In this document: positions 25,386-34,118 of the stretch, one piece after another
How the letters are laid out: the number at the start of each line of letters is the position of its first letter
How positions within the stretch are numbered: position 1 is the first letter of the stretch
Origin: Planctomycetota bacterium
GTDB lineage: Bacteria; Planctomycetota; Phycisphaerae; UBA1845
DNA: 64,000 bases
Assembly (NCBI GenBank): GCA_016208685.1
Contig: JACQXM010000015.1
Coordinates: 124,001 to 188,000, forward strand
Direction: 5' to 3'
Notes under the pieces: generated by a model
What the model was told of the DNA's origin: nothing
Database searches by the model: none
What the model saw: only the letters and a program-made list of their open reading frames with translations
Position numbers and translations under genes: made by a program

Positions 25386-26411
25386 TTACAGGAGCCCCCG
25401 ATCGCGGTGTGCCAGCACGTCCCGTCGGGGAGGCAAAAGTCTTGCGTGCATGGATTGCCGTCGTTGCAGAAGGTCTGCGTCGGGGGGGGGGACGCCCGGA
25501 CATATAGGCGGCAATCGGATGGTGGCCGGAACCAGGATAAGGTTGTGCGAGTTCAAGCCGTATTGGTCCAGCATGATCGTGTAGTCTTCGTCCGGGTCGA
25601 TGCGTACCGTGAAGTCGCCGGAAGCGTCCCCTGAGGGCGTCAGCAGCAGGGTCCCCACGTAGCGCTTCACCCCTGCGTCGCGCACGCCGCCCTCGAAGTC
25701 GGCACCGGCGAGCTGGATGGCCACCGACCGCGGCGGAATCGCGATGCCGAGGAGGAACTGCTCCGCGAACAGCAGGAAATCAGGTCGAGCCGCCTCAATG
25801 AACACGGACGACGTTGAAAGGCAGTGTCCGTCCGCGGCGCAACTGTCCGCTGCCACGCACGTGCACTGGTCGGCGGACGGATAGTGCAGGCCGCACGGGC
25901 AGTCGACATCGCCTGGGGCCTCGCAGTCGTCCGGATCGCAGGGCACCCGCGCCAGGTCCAGGCTCCCGCTCAGGCCGCTCTGGAGAGAGCCCGGCTCGAC
26001 CGACCACTGAAAGGCCGCCGCCAGCGGATATGGCTCGCAAGTGCGAGGTACACAAGCGCTCCCCGCCGGGCAATCGGAGTCCAGGAGGCACGGTCGATCG
26101 AGGAAAAATCTACATCCGCTGCCCGTACACGAATCCGGCTGCCCCAGCGTGCAGGCAGTGTCCCGCGTGTCGCTGCACAGCCCGCGGCCCGGCTGATCGT
26201 CCCAGTGTTCGAGGAACGCATCCACGCGGATGATGTCGCCGGGTTGTACTTCGCCGGCCAGCAGGTCCTGGGTCGGACAACTGGGACAGGGACTGCCGTT
26301 CACCTCCGTAACCCAGAGCGAGTAGGTAGGCGACGCCAGCGAAGCCGAAGTTCCGCTGACCAACAGCATACCCAAGACCGCAACCGGCAATGCGAATCGG
26401 TAGTGCGACAT
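25386..26411 (-). CDS. N-terminal part of frameshifted CTDC/dockerin protein
   Basis: Begins with a clear signal peptide (MSHYRFALPVAVLGMLLVSGTSASLA) after AAGGGAG. It has Cys-rich stretches (GDVDCPCGLHYPSADQCTC) and a beta-domain with FTVRIDPDEDYTIMLDQYG. True coding is lost at the G10 run (25482-25491): after PPICPGVPPP the frame gives only 35 residues of unrelated sequence, while the CTDC repeats continue in the other frame. The intact product would be a secreted dockerin-tagged protein similar in parts to the DUF4382 protein at the start of the window, which has the same CTDC repeats. It lies behind a good sigma-70-type promoter. Confidence 0.75.
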   Translation of the reverse strand: MSHYRFALPVAVLGMLLVSGTSASLASPTYSLWVTEVNGSPCPSCPTQDLLAGEVQPGDIIRVDAFLEHWDDQPGRGLCSDTRDTACTLGQPDSCTGSGCRFFLDRPCLLDSDCPAGSACVPRTCEPYPLAAAFQWSVEPGSLQSGLSGSLDLARVPCDPDDCEAPGDVDCPCGLHYPSADQCTCVAADSCAADGHCLSTSSVFIEAARPDFLLFAEQFLLGIAIPPRSVAIQLAGADFEGGVRDAGVKRYVGTLLLTPSGDASGDFTVRIDPDEDYTIMLDQYGLNSHNLILVPATIRLPPICPGVPPPDADLLQRRQSMHARLLPPRRDVLAHRDRGLL

Positions 26412-26483
26412 CGCTGGCTCCCTTCTTCTGTCGAGTGACCCCTGGTGTGGACGTACGCTCCTGGAATTCGGGGTGGGCAACCT

Positions 26484-26511
26484 ATTATACCGCACTGGTC
26501 GTGAGGGACAA
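26484..26511 (-). promoter_or_regulatory. Sigma-70-type promoter
   Basis: On the minus strand TTGTCC (26506-26511) and TATAAT (26484-26489) are separated by 16 bases, about 70 bases before the start of the CTDC/dockerin gene. The rest of the gap 26512-26778 shows no gene. Confidence 0.6.
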
Positions 26512-26778
26512 GCCGGCCGATCACGATTCATGCCGCGCCGACGCGCGACCGCCTTGCGCGCGCAACGCAAAGGAAGGAATCGGCCTGATCACGCTGCGAG
26601 GCGCCACCGACATGCAGGCAACATGCACCAGAGGGATCACCACCACATCGCGAGGAGACCGGCGTGAGTCGCGACGGCGGCGCAGCGATGCGCTCGGGAC
26701 CGAGGCGCAGCATGCTACGGTCGGCACCACGCGGTGGCGTTGATGGTGCGGCCGTGGGCAAAGCACCCGGCGCCGCGG

Positions 26779-27561
26779 CTATCGGTGGCGAAGAGTCACC
26801 AGGGCGATCATTCCGGCGACGGCCAACAGCCACGTCATCGGCTCCGGTAGCAGCGGGGTGGGAATGGCCGCCCCCCACGCCCGGCCGATCAGAAAGTCGC
26901 CGCTGAGGTAGGAGAGCCTGGTCGCGGCGCCGGTCTGCGGATTGATGCGCACGATCTGATTGGTGGAACGGATGCCGAACACCTCACCGTCGAGCGTAGT
27001 CGCCAGCGCGAACACGTCGATGTAGGGTATGCTTCCCACGCGACTGGCGCCTCCGCGACTGCGGTTGAGCTCCACAAGCACACCGGCGTCCGTGCTCAGC
27101 AGCAGTCTTCCCGCGGCATCGACCGTCAGGTCTCCTGCGGAGCGATACCCGGAGATTGTTCCGCGTGCCGTGCCGGCGCCGGTAAGCGGATCGATCTCGG
27201 CCAGAAAGTTGTCGCCCGCGGCGTAGAGCCTGCCATCGTGGTCGAAGGTAAGGGAATCGATCCCCATGATGCTCCCCGCCTCGCCAAAGCCGTGGCTGCC
27301 GATGAGCCGACTCCAACCACTGCCGGGGTCGATCTCGTAGACGTACCGCCCGGTGACGCCGAACAGGCGGCCGGTGGAATCGGCGGCGATGTCCGTGAAT
27401 TGTGCCGCCGTCGAGCCGACGAGCTCCGTATGCCCACCCGGCAGCTCCACGCGGAGCAGTTGATTGACGGAATCGGTCACAAACATGTAGGTCGGGTCGG
27501 CTTGTGCCGCCGCGGCCGTGGATAGGGCAAGAAACCCTGCCATGAGGGGTCTGGTGCGCAC
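26779..27561 (-). CDS. PEP-CTERM beta-propeller protein
   Basis: Secreted protein of 260 residues: signal peptide (MRTRPLMAGFLALSTAAAAQA), a propeller made of repeats such as FTDIAADSTGRLFGVTG, LTFDHDGRLYAAGDN and LTVDAAGRLLLSTDAG, and a C-terminal PEP-CTERM tail (LLPEPMTWLLAVAGMIALVTLRHR). The GTG start at 27561 has GGGAGG at good distance; an ATG at 27543 would lose the basic N-terminus. It should be cut and anchored by an exosortase encoded elsewhere. Confidence 0.85.
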   Translation of the reverse strand: MRTRPLMAGFLALSTAAAAQADPTYMFVTDSVNQLLRVELPGGHTELVGSTAAQFTDIAADSTGRLFGVTGRYVYEIDPGSGWSRLIGSHGFGEAGSIMGIDSLTFDHDGRLYAAGDNFLAEIDPLTGAGTARGTISGYRSAGDLTVDAAGRLLLSTDAGVLVELNRSRGGASRVGSIPYIDVFALATTLDGEVFGIRSTNQIVRINPQTGAATRLSYLSGDFLIGRAWGAAIPTPLLPEPMTWLLAVAGMIALVTLRHR

Positions 27562-27777
27562 GAGTGAGCCTCCCGGAAGGTCCGACGGCCCGGCATTTCG
27601 CCCGCGAAGGCCGGCGCGGCGGGCGGGCGGCTGAAGAACCTCACTGGCCGTCCGCCGTGGTTCATCGACGCGGTTTCTTCCGCACATAAGTGCGGGATTT
27701 CACGCAGCGTCCGTTCCGGTTTTCCGGTTGTCGCCGCGGCGCCGTTCGTAAACTGTGCCGATCCTGCGGCAGACGAT

Positions 27778-27791
27778 TCTCAAAAATGGAA
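27778..27791. promoter_or_regulatory. Degenerate copy of the near-palindrome
   Basis: TCTCAAAAATGGAA keeps one arm and the A-run of TCTCAAAAATGAGA, and its flank CGGTTTTC also resembles the 18390 copy. It lies between the divergent PEP-CTERM and resB genes, only 45 bases from the sigma-54-like element at 27823. Confidence 0.4.
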
Positions 27792-27822
27792 AACCGAATT
27801 CCCGGACTTGGGAATTCGCCGG

Positions 27823-27838
27823 TGGAACGCAACGTGCC
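27823..27838 (+). promoter_or_regulatory. Possible sigma-54 promoter of resB-ccsA
   Basis: TGGAACGCAACGTGCC keeps GG and GC at correct spacing and differs from TGGCACG-N4-TTGCW at three positions. It is 128 bases before resB. Confidence 0.5.
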
Positions 27839-27965
27839 TTGATGGTTGGCGACCGCTTTTGGCGGCTTGTCCGCTGGCCATGCGTCGCGATCTGACAGGC
27901 GCGGCGCTCGAATCGGACCGGGATGTTATCAGCGGGTACATACGCCGGCGTGAAGGAAGTCCATC

Positions 27966-29888
27966 ATGCTCTCGACTGACGTTTCCAACCGACTCCCGGA
28001 AGGCCGGCGCACCTGGCTCCGGCTGGCCGGATCGCTGTGGTTCGCCGCGGTCATCATGGTGTTGCTGCTGGTGGCCATGGCGTTTGCCACGGTGTACGAG
28101 TCGTCACACGGAACGGACGCGGTCCAAAGCGCGTTCTATAAGACATGGTGGTTCGAGACGCTGCTGGCGCTGCTGGCGCTGAACGTCACCGCCGCTGTCG
28201 TCGTCCGCTATCCTTTCAATCGTCGACAGGTAGGTTTCGTCATCACGCACGCCTCCATCGTTCTCATCGTCCTGGGGGCGTGGATCAGCGATCGCTTCGG
28301 CGTAGCGGGGCAACTGGCGCTGGTCGAAGGCGAAACGACCTCGGGCTTCAACGTCGAAATGGACGCGGTGACGCTGGTGAACCGTTCCACCGGCGGCCGC
28401 GCCGAGGTTGTGCTCACGCCGTCGTTGCTCGAATCGCTGGCCTCGCCCACTCCGACCAGCCTGCCAACGCTGGCGTTGAGCGACGTCCGCGTCGAAGTGC
28501 AGCGATTCCTCGCGGATGCGGTGGGCAGGGAATCGGTGGTCGACGACGCTCCGTATCCTCAAACGGCGGTGGAACTCGCCGCCACCGGAGAGCTGGGCGA
28601 CAAGAATGCGTGGCTGTTCGCCGGCAAGACGGCGGAAGTAGACGGGTTGGCTGTTTCCTTCCGCATGGCGGCCGACGCCGCGGAGTTGGAGCGACTGCTG
28701 GCGGAGGTTCCCACCGCGACGCCGACGCGGATCGTCAACGCGGAATGGAGCGGCGGCGCCGCGGAAATCCCCCTCCAGCAATGCACGGAGAAGCCGGCCG
28801 CCCTGGGCGATTCCGGATTCACGCTCCAGGTCCTGCGCTACCTGCCGCACGCCACGGTGGGGACGGGCAACAAGATGGTCAACGCTTCGGACGAACCGCT
28901 GAACCCCGCGGTCGAAGTCGAGGTAACCGGCCCGGCCGGTAGCGAGCGCCGCGTGGCCTTCGCTCGCTTTCCGGATTTCCGTTCCATGCACGGCGCGGCG
29001 GACGCGGACAACGTGAAGATCACCTTCGTCGAATCGGGCGGCGGCGCGCAGACGCCGATCGCCATCCTGGGCGCACCCGACGGCGCCCTGCATGTACGTT
29101 TCACGCCCAGAACCGGGCAGCCCGTGGTGCAGCGGCTCGCCATCGGCACGCCGGTGGAATCCCCCTGGCCGGGGCGGCGCTTCGTCATCCGGCGGCGGTT
29201 CGAGCATGCGCGCGTGAGTCGAACCTTCGAGCCCGTCGGCGGCGAAGCGGGCCACGGCGTTCCCGTGTTGCGCGTGAAAGTCGCGAGCGCCAAATCATCG
29301 GCCGAGCTGTGGCTGGAGAAACAACGACCCTTGCCGCTCACCATCGACGGCGCGGCACACGAGCTCGCCTTCGGGGAGCGGAGCATCCCGCTCGGCTTCA
29401 ACGTGACGCTCAATCGCTTCACCGTGGGCTACTATCCGGGCGAGAACCGTCCTCGCTCCTTCGAGAGCCAGGTGACGATCACCGACCCGGTGAACGGCCG
29501 GACGCAGGGGCGGGTCATCTCCATGAACCACCCCACGGAATACGGCGGCTTCAGCTTCTTCCAATCGAGCTACCGCCTGGACGGCAAGCGTGCCATGAGC
29601 GTGCTTAGCGTCTCGCGCGATCCCGGCCAGCCCGTGGTGTTCACCGGCTACATCACGCTGTTGCTGGGGATGATTGTGGTTCTGGTGGTCCGCATGGGCG
29701 ACCGCAAGCGGCAGACGGGCGAGCACCGCAGCAACGGCGTGGCCTTGCGGCTGCCGGAAGTGAAAGCGGAGCCGCGTCCGTCGCCGCGCCGGGCGGCGCT
29801 GGCGGGCACTTCGGCGCGGCGCACCGGGGTCCTGTCGCACTCGCGGCCCGAACCGGCGGCGGCCGGGGAGGATACACCTGGCACGTAG
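27966..29888 (+). CDS. resB: ResB-type cytochrome c biogenesis protein
   Basis: Inner-membrane part of System II cytochrome c maturation, 640 residues. Three membrane segments stand at the start (LWFAAVIMVLLLVAMAFATVY; WWFETLLALLALNVTAAVVV; VGFVITHASIVLIVLGAWI, containing the conserved THASI), then a large periplasmic domain (about 115-550) and a last membrane segment (TGYITLLLGMIVVLVV) with a short cytoplasmic tail. GEYGGFSF-type family sequence appears as TEYGGFSFFQSSY. With CcsA it brings heme to the outer side of the membrane and joins it to CXXCH apocytochromes. It is followed 16 bases later by ccsA and fits a locus with over 100 heme sites. Confidence 0.93.
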   Translation: MLSTDVSNRLPEGRRTWLRLAGSLWFAAVIMVLLLVAMAFATVYESSHGTDAVQSAFYKTWWFETLLALLALNVTAAVVVRYPFNRRQVGFVITHASIVLIVLGAWISDRFGVAGQLALVEGETTSGFNVEMDAVTLVNRSTGGRAEVVLTPSLLESLASPTPTSLPTLALSDVRVEVQRFLADAVGRESVVDDAPYPQTAVELAATGELGDKNAWLFAGKTAEVDGLAVSFRMAADAAELERLLAEVPTATPTRIVNAEWSGGAAEIPLQQCTEKPAALGDSGFTLQVLRYLPHATVGTGNKMVNASDEPLNPAVEVEVTGPAGSERRVAFARFPDFRSMHGAADADNVKITFVESGGGAQTPIAILGAPDGALHVRFTPRTGQPVVQRLAIGTPVESPWPGRRFVIRRRFEHARVSRTFEPVGGEAGHGVPVLRVKVASAKSSAELWLEKQRPLPLTIDGAAHELAFGERSIPLGFNVTLNRFTVGYYPGENRPRSFESQVTITDPVNGRTQGRVISMNHPTEYGGFSFFQSSYRLDGKRAMSVLSVSRDPGQPVVFTGYITLLLGMIVVLVVRMGDRKRQTGEHRSNGVALRLPEVKAEPRPSPRRAALAGTSARRTGVLSHSRPEPAAAGEDTPGT

Positions 29889-29904
29889 CAGGAGCGGTCG
29901 ACTG

Positions 29905-31725
29905 ATGCTCAGACAAGCCACATTCTTATTGGCGGCGTTCGTGGCCCCGGCGCTGGTCGGGGCGGCGGAGCTTCCCTCGAACTTCGACCTTACGGCGCTG
30001 CGCGAGTTGCCGGTGCAGCACGACGGCCGCTGGCCGCCGCTGGATACCGTGGCGCGCGACGTGGTGAAGTCAGTGACCGGTGTCTCCCACGGCAACGACG
30101 ACGGAGCGCTGTTGCGCCTGCTGGCGTGGACGTTCGATCCGCAGTCGTGGATGAGCGAGCCGCTGATTCGCATCGCCAACGCGGAACTGCGCGGCGAACT
30201 GCGCCTCCCGCCCAACAAGACGGTGTTTTCGTTCGCCGAGCTGTCCACGCACGCTCCGCTGACCGACCTGCGCAAGGACCTGGCGCGGGCGGATCGCAGC
30301 CGCAAGCTCGATCCCCTGCAATCCAAGGTCAGCGATATCCACGAGAAACTCGGGCTCCTGCAGCGGGTTTTCTCGGGACAGGTGATCCGGCCGATTCCCG
30401 ATCCCAAGGACATGCTGGGCGCCTGGCTGCCGATCGCGGCCGCGCAGGCAAACGACAGCGAAGAGTCGAAGAAGGTCACGGCCGCGTGGGATTCACTGCG
30501 CAAGGCGTTCGTCGCGGGAGACGGCGCTGCATTCGCCGAGGCTTCGCAACGGCTCACCACAAGCCTGGCGGGGCTCCCCGCCGCCTATCGTCCCCTGCCG
30601 CGGCTCATCGCCACCGAGCTGCACTACAACCGCCTCCAGCCCTACCGTTCCGCGTGGCGGATGATGGCAGTGGGCACCTTGCTGGCGCTGGCGGCCATGT
30701 TCGTACGGCGCAAGTGGTTCGACGGGCTGGCCGCCCTGCCCATGGTCGCGGGATTCGTGCTGGTCAGCTACGGCCTGTGGCTTCGCTGGGACATCGCCGG
30801 GCGAATCCCCGCCTCGAACATGTTTGAGTCGTTGCTGTTCCTGGGATGGGGCGTGGGAGTGTTCGCCATCCTCTCCATCCTGGCGTTCCCGCAACGGTTG
30901 GTGCCGCTGACCGCATCCGGCATGAGCGCCGTGGCGCTGTTGCTCGCCGACGTGCTTCCCGTGGACCATTTCATCCGCCCCATCGCGCCGGTGCTGCTGG
31001 ACACGGTGTGGATGTCCATCCACGTGCCGATCATCATGGTATCCTACTCCGTGCTGGCGCTGGCGGTGTTCATCGCCCACATTCAGCTCGTGGTTCTCGC
31101 CGTGTCGCCGGGGCGGCAGCGGGTGAGCGAGGCAATCGACTCCCTGCACTACTGGTACGTTCACGTGGGATCGATTCTGCTGGCCGCCGGGATTATCACC
31201 GGCAGCATGTGGGCGGCCGCGTCGTGGGGCCGTTATTGGGGTTGGGACCCCAAGGAAGTCTGGTCCCTGGTGGCCCTGCTGGGGTATCTGACGATCCTGC
31301 ACGTTCGGGTGGACCGCCTACGACCGCCGGCCTGGGCGATCGCCGCCGGGGTGGCCTTGACGGTGGCGCTGATGTGGCTGGCGGCGCCGAAGATCGGACT
31401 GCTCAGCGGCGCGCGACTGCCCGCGGCCGCGGCGACGGTGCTGGCGATGGTGGTCCTGGTCGCGGCGCGCGGCCGATTCGCCACCGCGGTCAAGAGCATC
31501 CTGTGCTTCTGGCTGATCATCATGACCTACGTCGGTGTGAACTACGTGCTGGGCACGGGGCTGCACAGCTACGGGTTCGGCACCGGAGCGGTGGTCCGCT
31601 ACATGTTCCTCATCGGCGGCGTAGATTTGGCGCTGGTGGGGCTGTGTACCGTGGTGTTCGTCGCCCGACGCGGCTGGCGCCTCACCCTGCCGCAGATCGC
31701 ACCGTTGGGGATGGCCCCGGCCTGA
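29905..31725 (+). CDS. ccsA: CcsA heme-attachment protein with long periplasmic start
   Basis: System II heme handling and ligation protein of 606 residues. A signal-like start (MLRQATFLLAAFVAPALVG) and a soluble region of about 220 residues precede the CcsA core of eight or so membrane segments. The core has the tryptophan-rich heme-binding motif WGRYWGWDPKEVW (about 437-450) and flanking histidines (HVPIIMVSYS, HVGSILLA). The long N-terminal part (RELPVQHDGRWPPLDTVARD) is common in planctomycete and bacteroidete CcsA relatives. AGGAG precedes the ATG. Forms an operon with resB. Confidence 0.94.
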   Translation: MLRQATFLLAAFVAPALVGAAELPSNFDLTALRELPVQHDGRWPPLDTVARDVVKSVTGVSHGNDDGALLRLLAWTFDPQSWMSEPLIRIANAELRGELRLPPNKTVFSFAELSTHAPLTDLRKDLARADRSRKLDPLQSKVSDIHEKLGLLQRVFSGQVIRPIPDPKDMLGAWLPIAAAQANDSEESKKVTAAWDSLRKAFVAGDGAAFAEASQRLTTSLAGLPAAYRPLPRLIATELHYNRLQPYRSAWRMMAVGTLLALAAMFVRRKWFDGLAALPMVAGFVLVSYGLWLRWDIAGRIPASNMFESLLFLGWGVGVFAILSILAFPQRLVPLTASGMSAVALLLADVLPVDHFIRPIAPVLLDTVWMSIHVPIIMVSYSVLALAVFIAHIQLVVLAVSPGRQRVSEAIDSLHYWYVHVGSILLAAGIITGSMWAAASWGRYWGWDPKEVWSLVALLGYLTILHVRVDRLRPPAWAIAAGVALTVALMWLAAPKIGLLSGARLPAAAATVLAMVVLVAARGRFATAVKSILCFWLIIMTYVGVNYVLGTGLHSYGFGTGAVVRYMFLIGGVDLALVGLCTVVFVARRGWRLTLPQIAPLGMAPA

Positions 31726-31832
31726 GCGGCCCAAGTCGTGCCGCGGCACCGCGCGCGGGGTCGCTTTCCCGGCGGAATCCGCCGCGTTCATCCAGCTTAA
31801 CAGCCGCTTTTTCGCCTGCACTTCCGCGCCCG

Positions 31833-31848
31833 TGGCACGGGGCTTGCA
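31833..31848 (+). promoter_or_regulatory. Sigma-54 promoter (perfect consensus)
   Basis: TGGCACGGGGCTTGCA equals TGGCACG-N4-TTGCA exactly, 64 bases before the HybA-like gene. The gap 31726-31911 also has a small hairpin (CGGCGGA/TCCGCCG, 31770-31784). No near-palindrome copy is seen upstream. Confidence 0.88.
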
Positions 31849-31911
31849 GCCCGTATGAGGGCAGGCTGGGGGCAACCCGTCCTGCCGGACACGCCGGGAG
31901 GTGGGTTCGCC

Positions 31912-32928
31912 ATGAGCCTGGATCGACGAAGCTTCGTGCAATGTCTGGCGGCGGTGGCGTTGCCGGTTCCGAGCGGGCGCGCGGAGACAGGACAAGTCCT
32001 TGCGCCCGAGGAGTCCGAGGGCGGGGACCGCCGGCCGGGGGTGCTGGTGGACATCCCCAACTGCATCGGCTGCCGCAAGTGCGAGTTCGCATGTCAGGAG
32101 GCGGCCGGCTTCGAAGTGCCACCTATTGACACTTTCGACGATAAGTCCGTTTTCCGGGCGCACCGCCGGCCCGGGCCGCGCGGCTACACCACGGTGAACG
32201 AGTTTCCCAACCCCCGCGACCCGGACAAGCCCCTGTACGTTAAGGTGAACTGCCTGCATTGCGCTCAGCCCGCCTGCGCCTCGGCGTGCCTGGTGGGAGC
32301 GCTGCGCAAGCAGGCCAACGGCGCCGTGACCTACGACGCGCACAAGTGCATGGGCTGCCGCTACTGCATGATCGCCTGCCCGTTCCAGATTCCCGCCTAT
32401 GACTACCACGATCCGCTCACGCCGCAGGTGCGCAAGTGCACGTTCTGTTTCGAGCGCACATCGCAGGCGGGGGGGGTGCCGGCGTGCGTGAAGATCTGCC
32501 CCAACGACGCCCTGGCGTACGGGCCGCGGAGCGAGTTGCTGGCCATCGCGCACCAGCGGATCGCGGCGCGGCCGGAGCAGTATGTGGACCACGTGTACGG
32601 CGAGCACGAAGTGGGCGGCACCTCGTGGCTGTATCTTTCCCCGGTGCCCTTCGACAAGCTGGCGCTGCCGTTGCTGGGCGCCACGCCGCCCGGCGCCGTC
32701 ACGGAGTCCATTCAGCACGCGGTGTTCAAGTACTTCGTCCCGCCCCTGGCACTCTACGCGCTGCTGGCGCTGGTGATGCGCCTGTCGCGGCGCGAGGTGC
32801 CCTCGGACGGAGGCGCCGCCGAGGGCGGCGGTGCGGCGCGGTCGCGCGGCGCCGCGCGGCGCCACCAGGACGATGGGCGCGGCCCGGCGCATAGTCCGGA
32901 AGAGGTTCCGGAGGTGGTGTCCGCATGA
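31912..32928 (+). CDS. HybA-like 4Fe-4S ferredoxin, membrane-anchored
   Basis: Exported iron-sulfur protein of 338 residues. Twin-arginine signal (LDRRSFVQCLAAVALP), then four cysteine groups: CIGCRKCEFAC (about 50-60), CLHCAQPACASAC, CMGCRYCMIAC and CTFCFERTSQAGG..ACVKIC, enough for four [4Fe-4S] clusters. One C-terminal membrane segment (PLALYALLALVMRL) is followed by a charged tail. HybA, HmcB and QrcC-type proteins have this plan and pass electrons between an NrfD-type membrane subunit and multiheme cytochromes. It is the first gene of a three-gene operon coupled by ATGA overlaps, under a perfect sigma-54 promoter. Confidence 0.92.
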   Translation: MSLDRRSFVQCLAAVALPVPSGRAETGQVLAPEESEGGDRRPGVLVDIPNCIGCRKCEFACQEAAGFEVPPIDTFDDKSVFRAHRRPGPRGYTTVNEFPNPRDPDKPLYVKVNCLHCAQPACASACLVGALRKQANGAVTYDAHKCMGCRYCMIACPFQIPAYDYHDPLTPQVRKCTFCFERTSQAGGVPACVKICPNDALAYGPRSELLAIAHQRIAARPEQYVDHVYGEHEVGGTSWLYLSPVPFDKLALPLLGATPPGAVTESIQHAVFKYFVPPLALYALLALVMRLSRREVPSDGGAAEGGGAARSRGAARRHQDDGRGPAHSPEEVPEVVSA

Positions 32929-34118
32929 CGCTTCACGCCCAACCCGTGCCCCTGGGGCACAAGGTGCTCACGCCCGGCGTGTTCCTGCTGCTGGTTCTGA
33001 TCGCCGTCGGACTGGGTTTCGCGGCCTATCGCTTTGTGTTCGGGCTGTCGGCAACCACCAATCTGGACCAGCAACATCCGTGGGGGCTGTGGATCGCCAT
33101 CGATGTCGCCACCGGTGTGGCGCTGGCGGCAGGGGGGTTCACCACCGCGGCCCTGGTACATGTGTTTCATCGCGAGCACTTTCACGTGGTGGCGCGCCCG
33201 GCACTGCTGACGGCCATGCTGGGTTACACCTTCGTGGGGCTGGGGCTGATGGCGGACCTGGGCCGCTATTACAACATCTGGCACCCCATGCTGCCCTCGA
33301 TGTGGCAGGGCAACTCCGTGCTCTTCGAAGTGGGTATGTGCGTGATGTGCTACCTCACGGTGCTCTATCTGGAGTTCCTGCCGGTGGTGTGCGAGCGTCT
33401 CGAACGCCACGCACGCCGCCCGGCGCTCGCCCGTCTGGCGGTTCGGGCGCGAGGCATGGTCGAGGCCATCATGCCGCTTCTGCTCATCGCCGGCGTCGTA
33501 CTTTCCTGCCTGCACCAGTCGTCGCTCGGCAATCTCATGGTCATCGCCCCGACCAAAGTTCACGCCCTGTGGTACACGCCGATCCTGTCGCTGCTGTTTC
33601 TGCTGTCCGCGATCGCCGTGGGGTTCCCCATGGTGATCGTGGAGTCGCTGGCGGCCTCGTGGGCCATGGAGACCGAGCCCGAGATGCCGGTGCTCAGCCG
33701 GCTGGCGAAGTACGTGCCGGTGCTCCTGGGGGTGTACGCCGCATTCAAGGTGGGGGATTTGGCGGTTCGCGAACGACAGGGCCTCGTCCTGGAGGGATCG
33801 TTGCAAAGCACCATGTTCCTGATCGAAATGCTCGCCGGCGTTCTGCTGCCGCTACTGCTATTCCTCTCGGCGCGGGTGCGAAACCGCCCGGGGACGCTGT
33901 TCCTGGCGGCGCTGCTGGTAGTGCTCGGAGTGGCACTGAACCGTGTCAACGTGTTCTGGATCGCCTATCGGCCGCCTTACGCGGTGGCGGACTACGTCCC
34001 GGCGCTGGGCGAAATCGCGGTGACTCTGGGGCTGATCTCGCTACTGATCCTTTGTTACCGACTTGCCGTAACCTACCTGCCGGTGATCGCGGCGCCGCAC
34101 CGCGGGAGGGTCGCATGA
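32925..34118 (+). CDS. HybB/NrfD-family membrane quinone-interacting subunit
   Basis: Integral membrane protein of 397 residues with about ten segments. Family features: GHKVLTPGV near the start, NLDQQHPWGLWIAIDVATGVALAAGGF, and a HP..PSMWQGNSVLFEVGMCVMCYLT stretch; these match HybB/HmcC-like NrfD proteins that exchange electrons and protons with menaquinone. It overlaps the HybA-like gene before it and the 13-heme cytochrome gene after it (both ATGA). Together the three should form a quinol-cytochrome oxidoreductase or its reverse. Confidence 0.92.
   Translation: MTLHAQPVPLGHKVLTPGVFLLLVLIAVGLGFAAYRFVFGLSATTNLDQQHPWGLWIAIDVATGVALAAGGFTTAALVHVFHREHFHVVARPALLTAMLGYTFVGLGLMADLGRYYNIWHPMLPSMWQGNSVLFEVGMCVMCYLTVLYLEFLPVVCERLERHARRPALARLAVRARGMVEAIMPLLLIAGVVLSCLHQSSLGNLMVIAPTKVHALWYTPILSLLFLLSAIAVGFPMVIVESLAASWAMETEPEMPVLSRLAKYVPVLLGVYAAFKVGDLAVRERQGLVLEGSLQSTMFLIEMLAGVLLPLLLFLSARVRNRPGTLFLAALLVVLGVALNRVNVFWIAYRPPYAVADYVPALGEIAVTLGLISLLILCYRLAVTYLPVIAAPHRGRVA

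Noticed and set aside
26520..26560. Sigma-54 element before the CTDC/dockerin gene
   Set aside because: CGGCATGAATCGTGAT has GA instead of GC in the -12 half, and a better sigma-70 promoter lies closer to the gene.
32831..34114. Long N-terminus for the 13-heme cytochrome
   Set aside because: That stretch is the shadow of hybA/hybB; the ATG at 34115 overlaps the HybB stop and begins a normal export signal.
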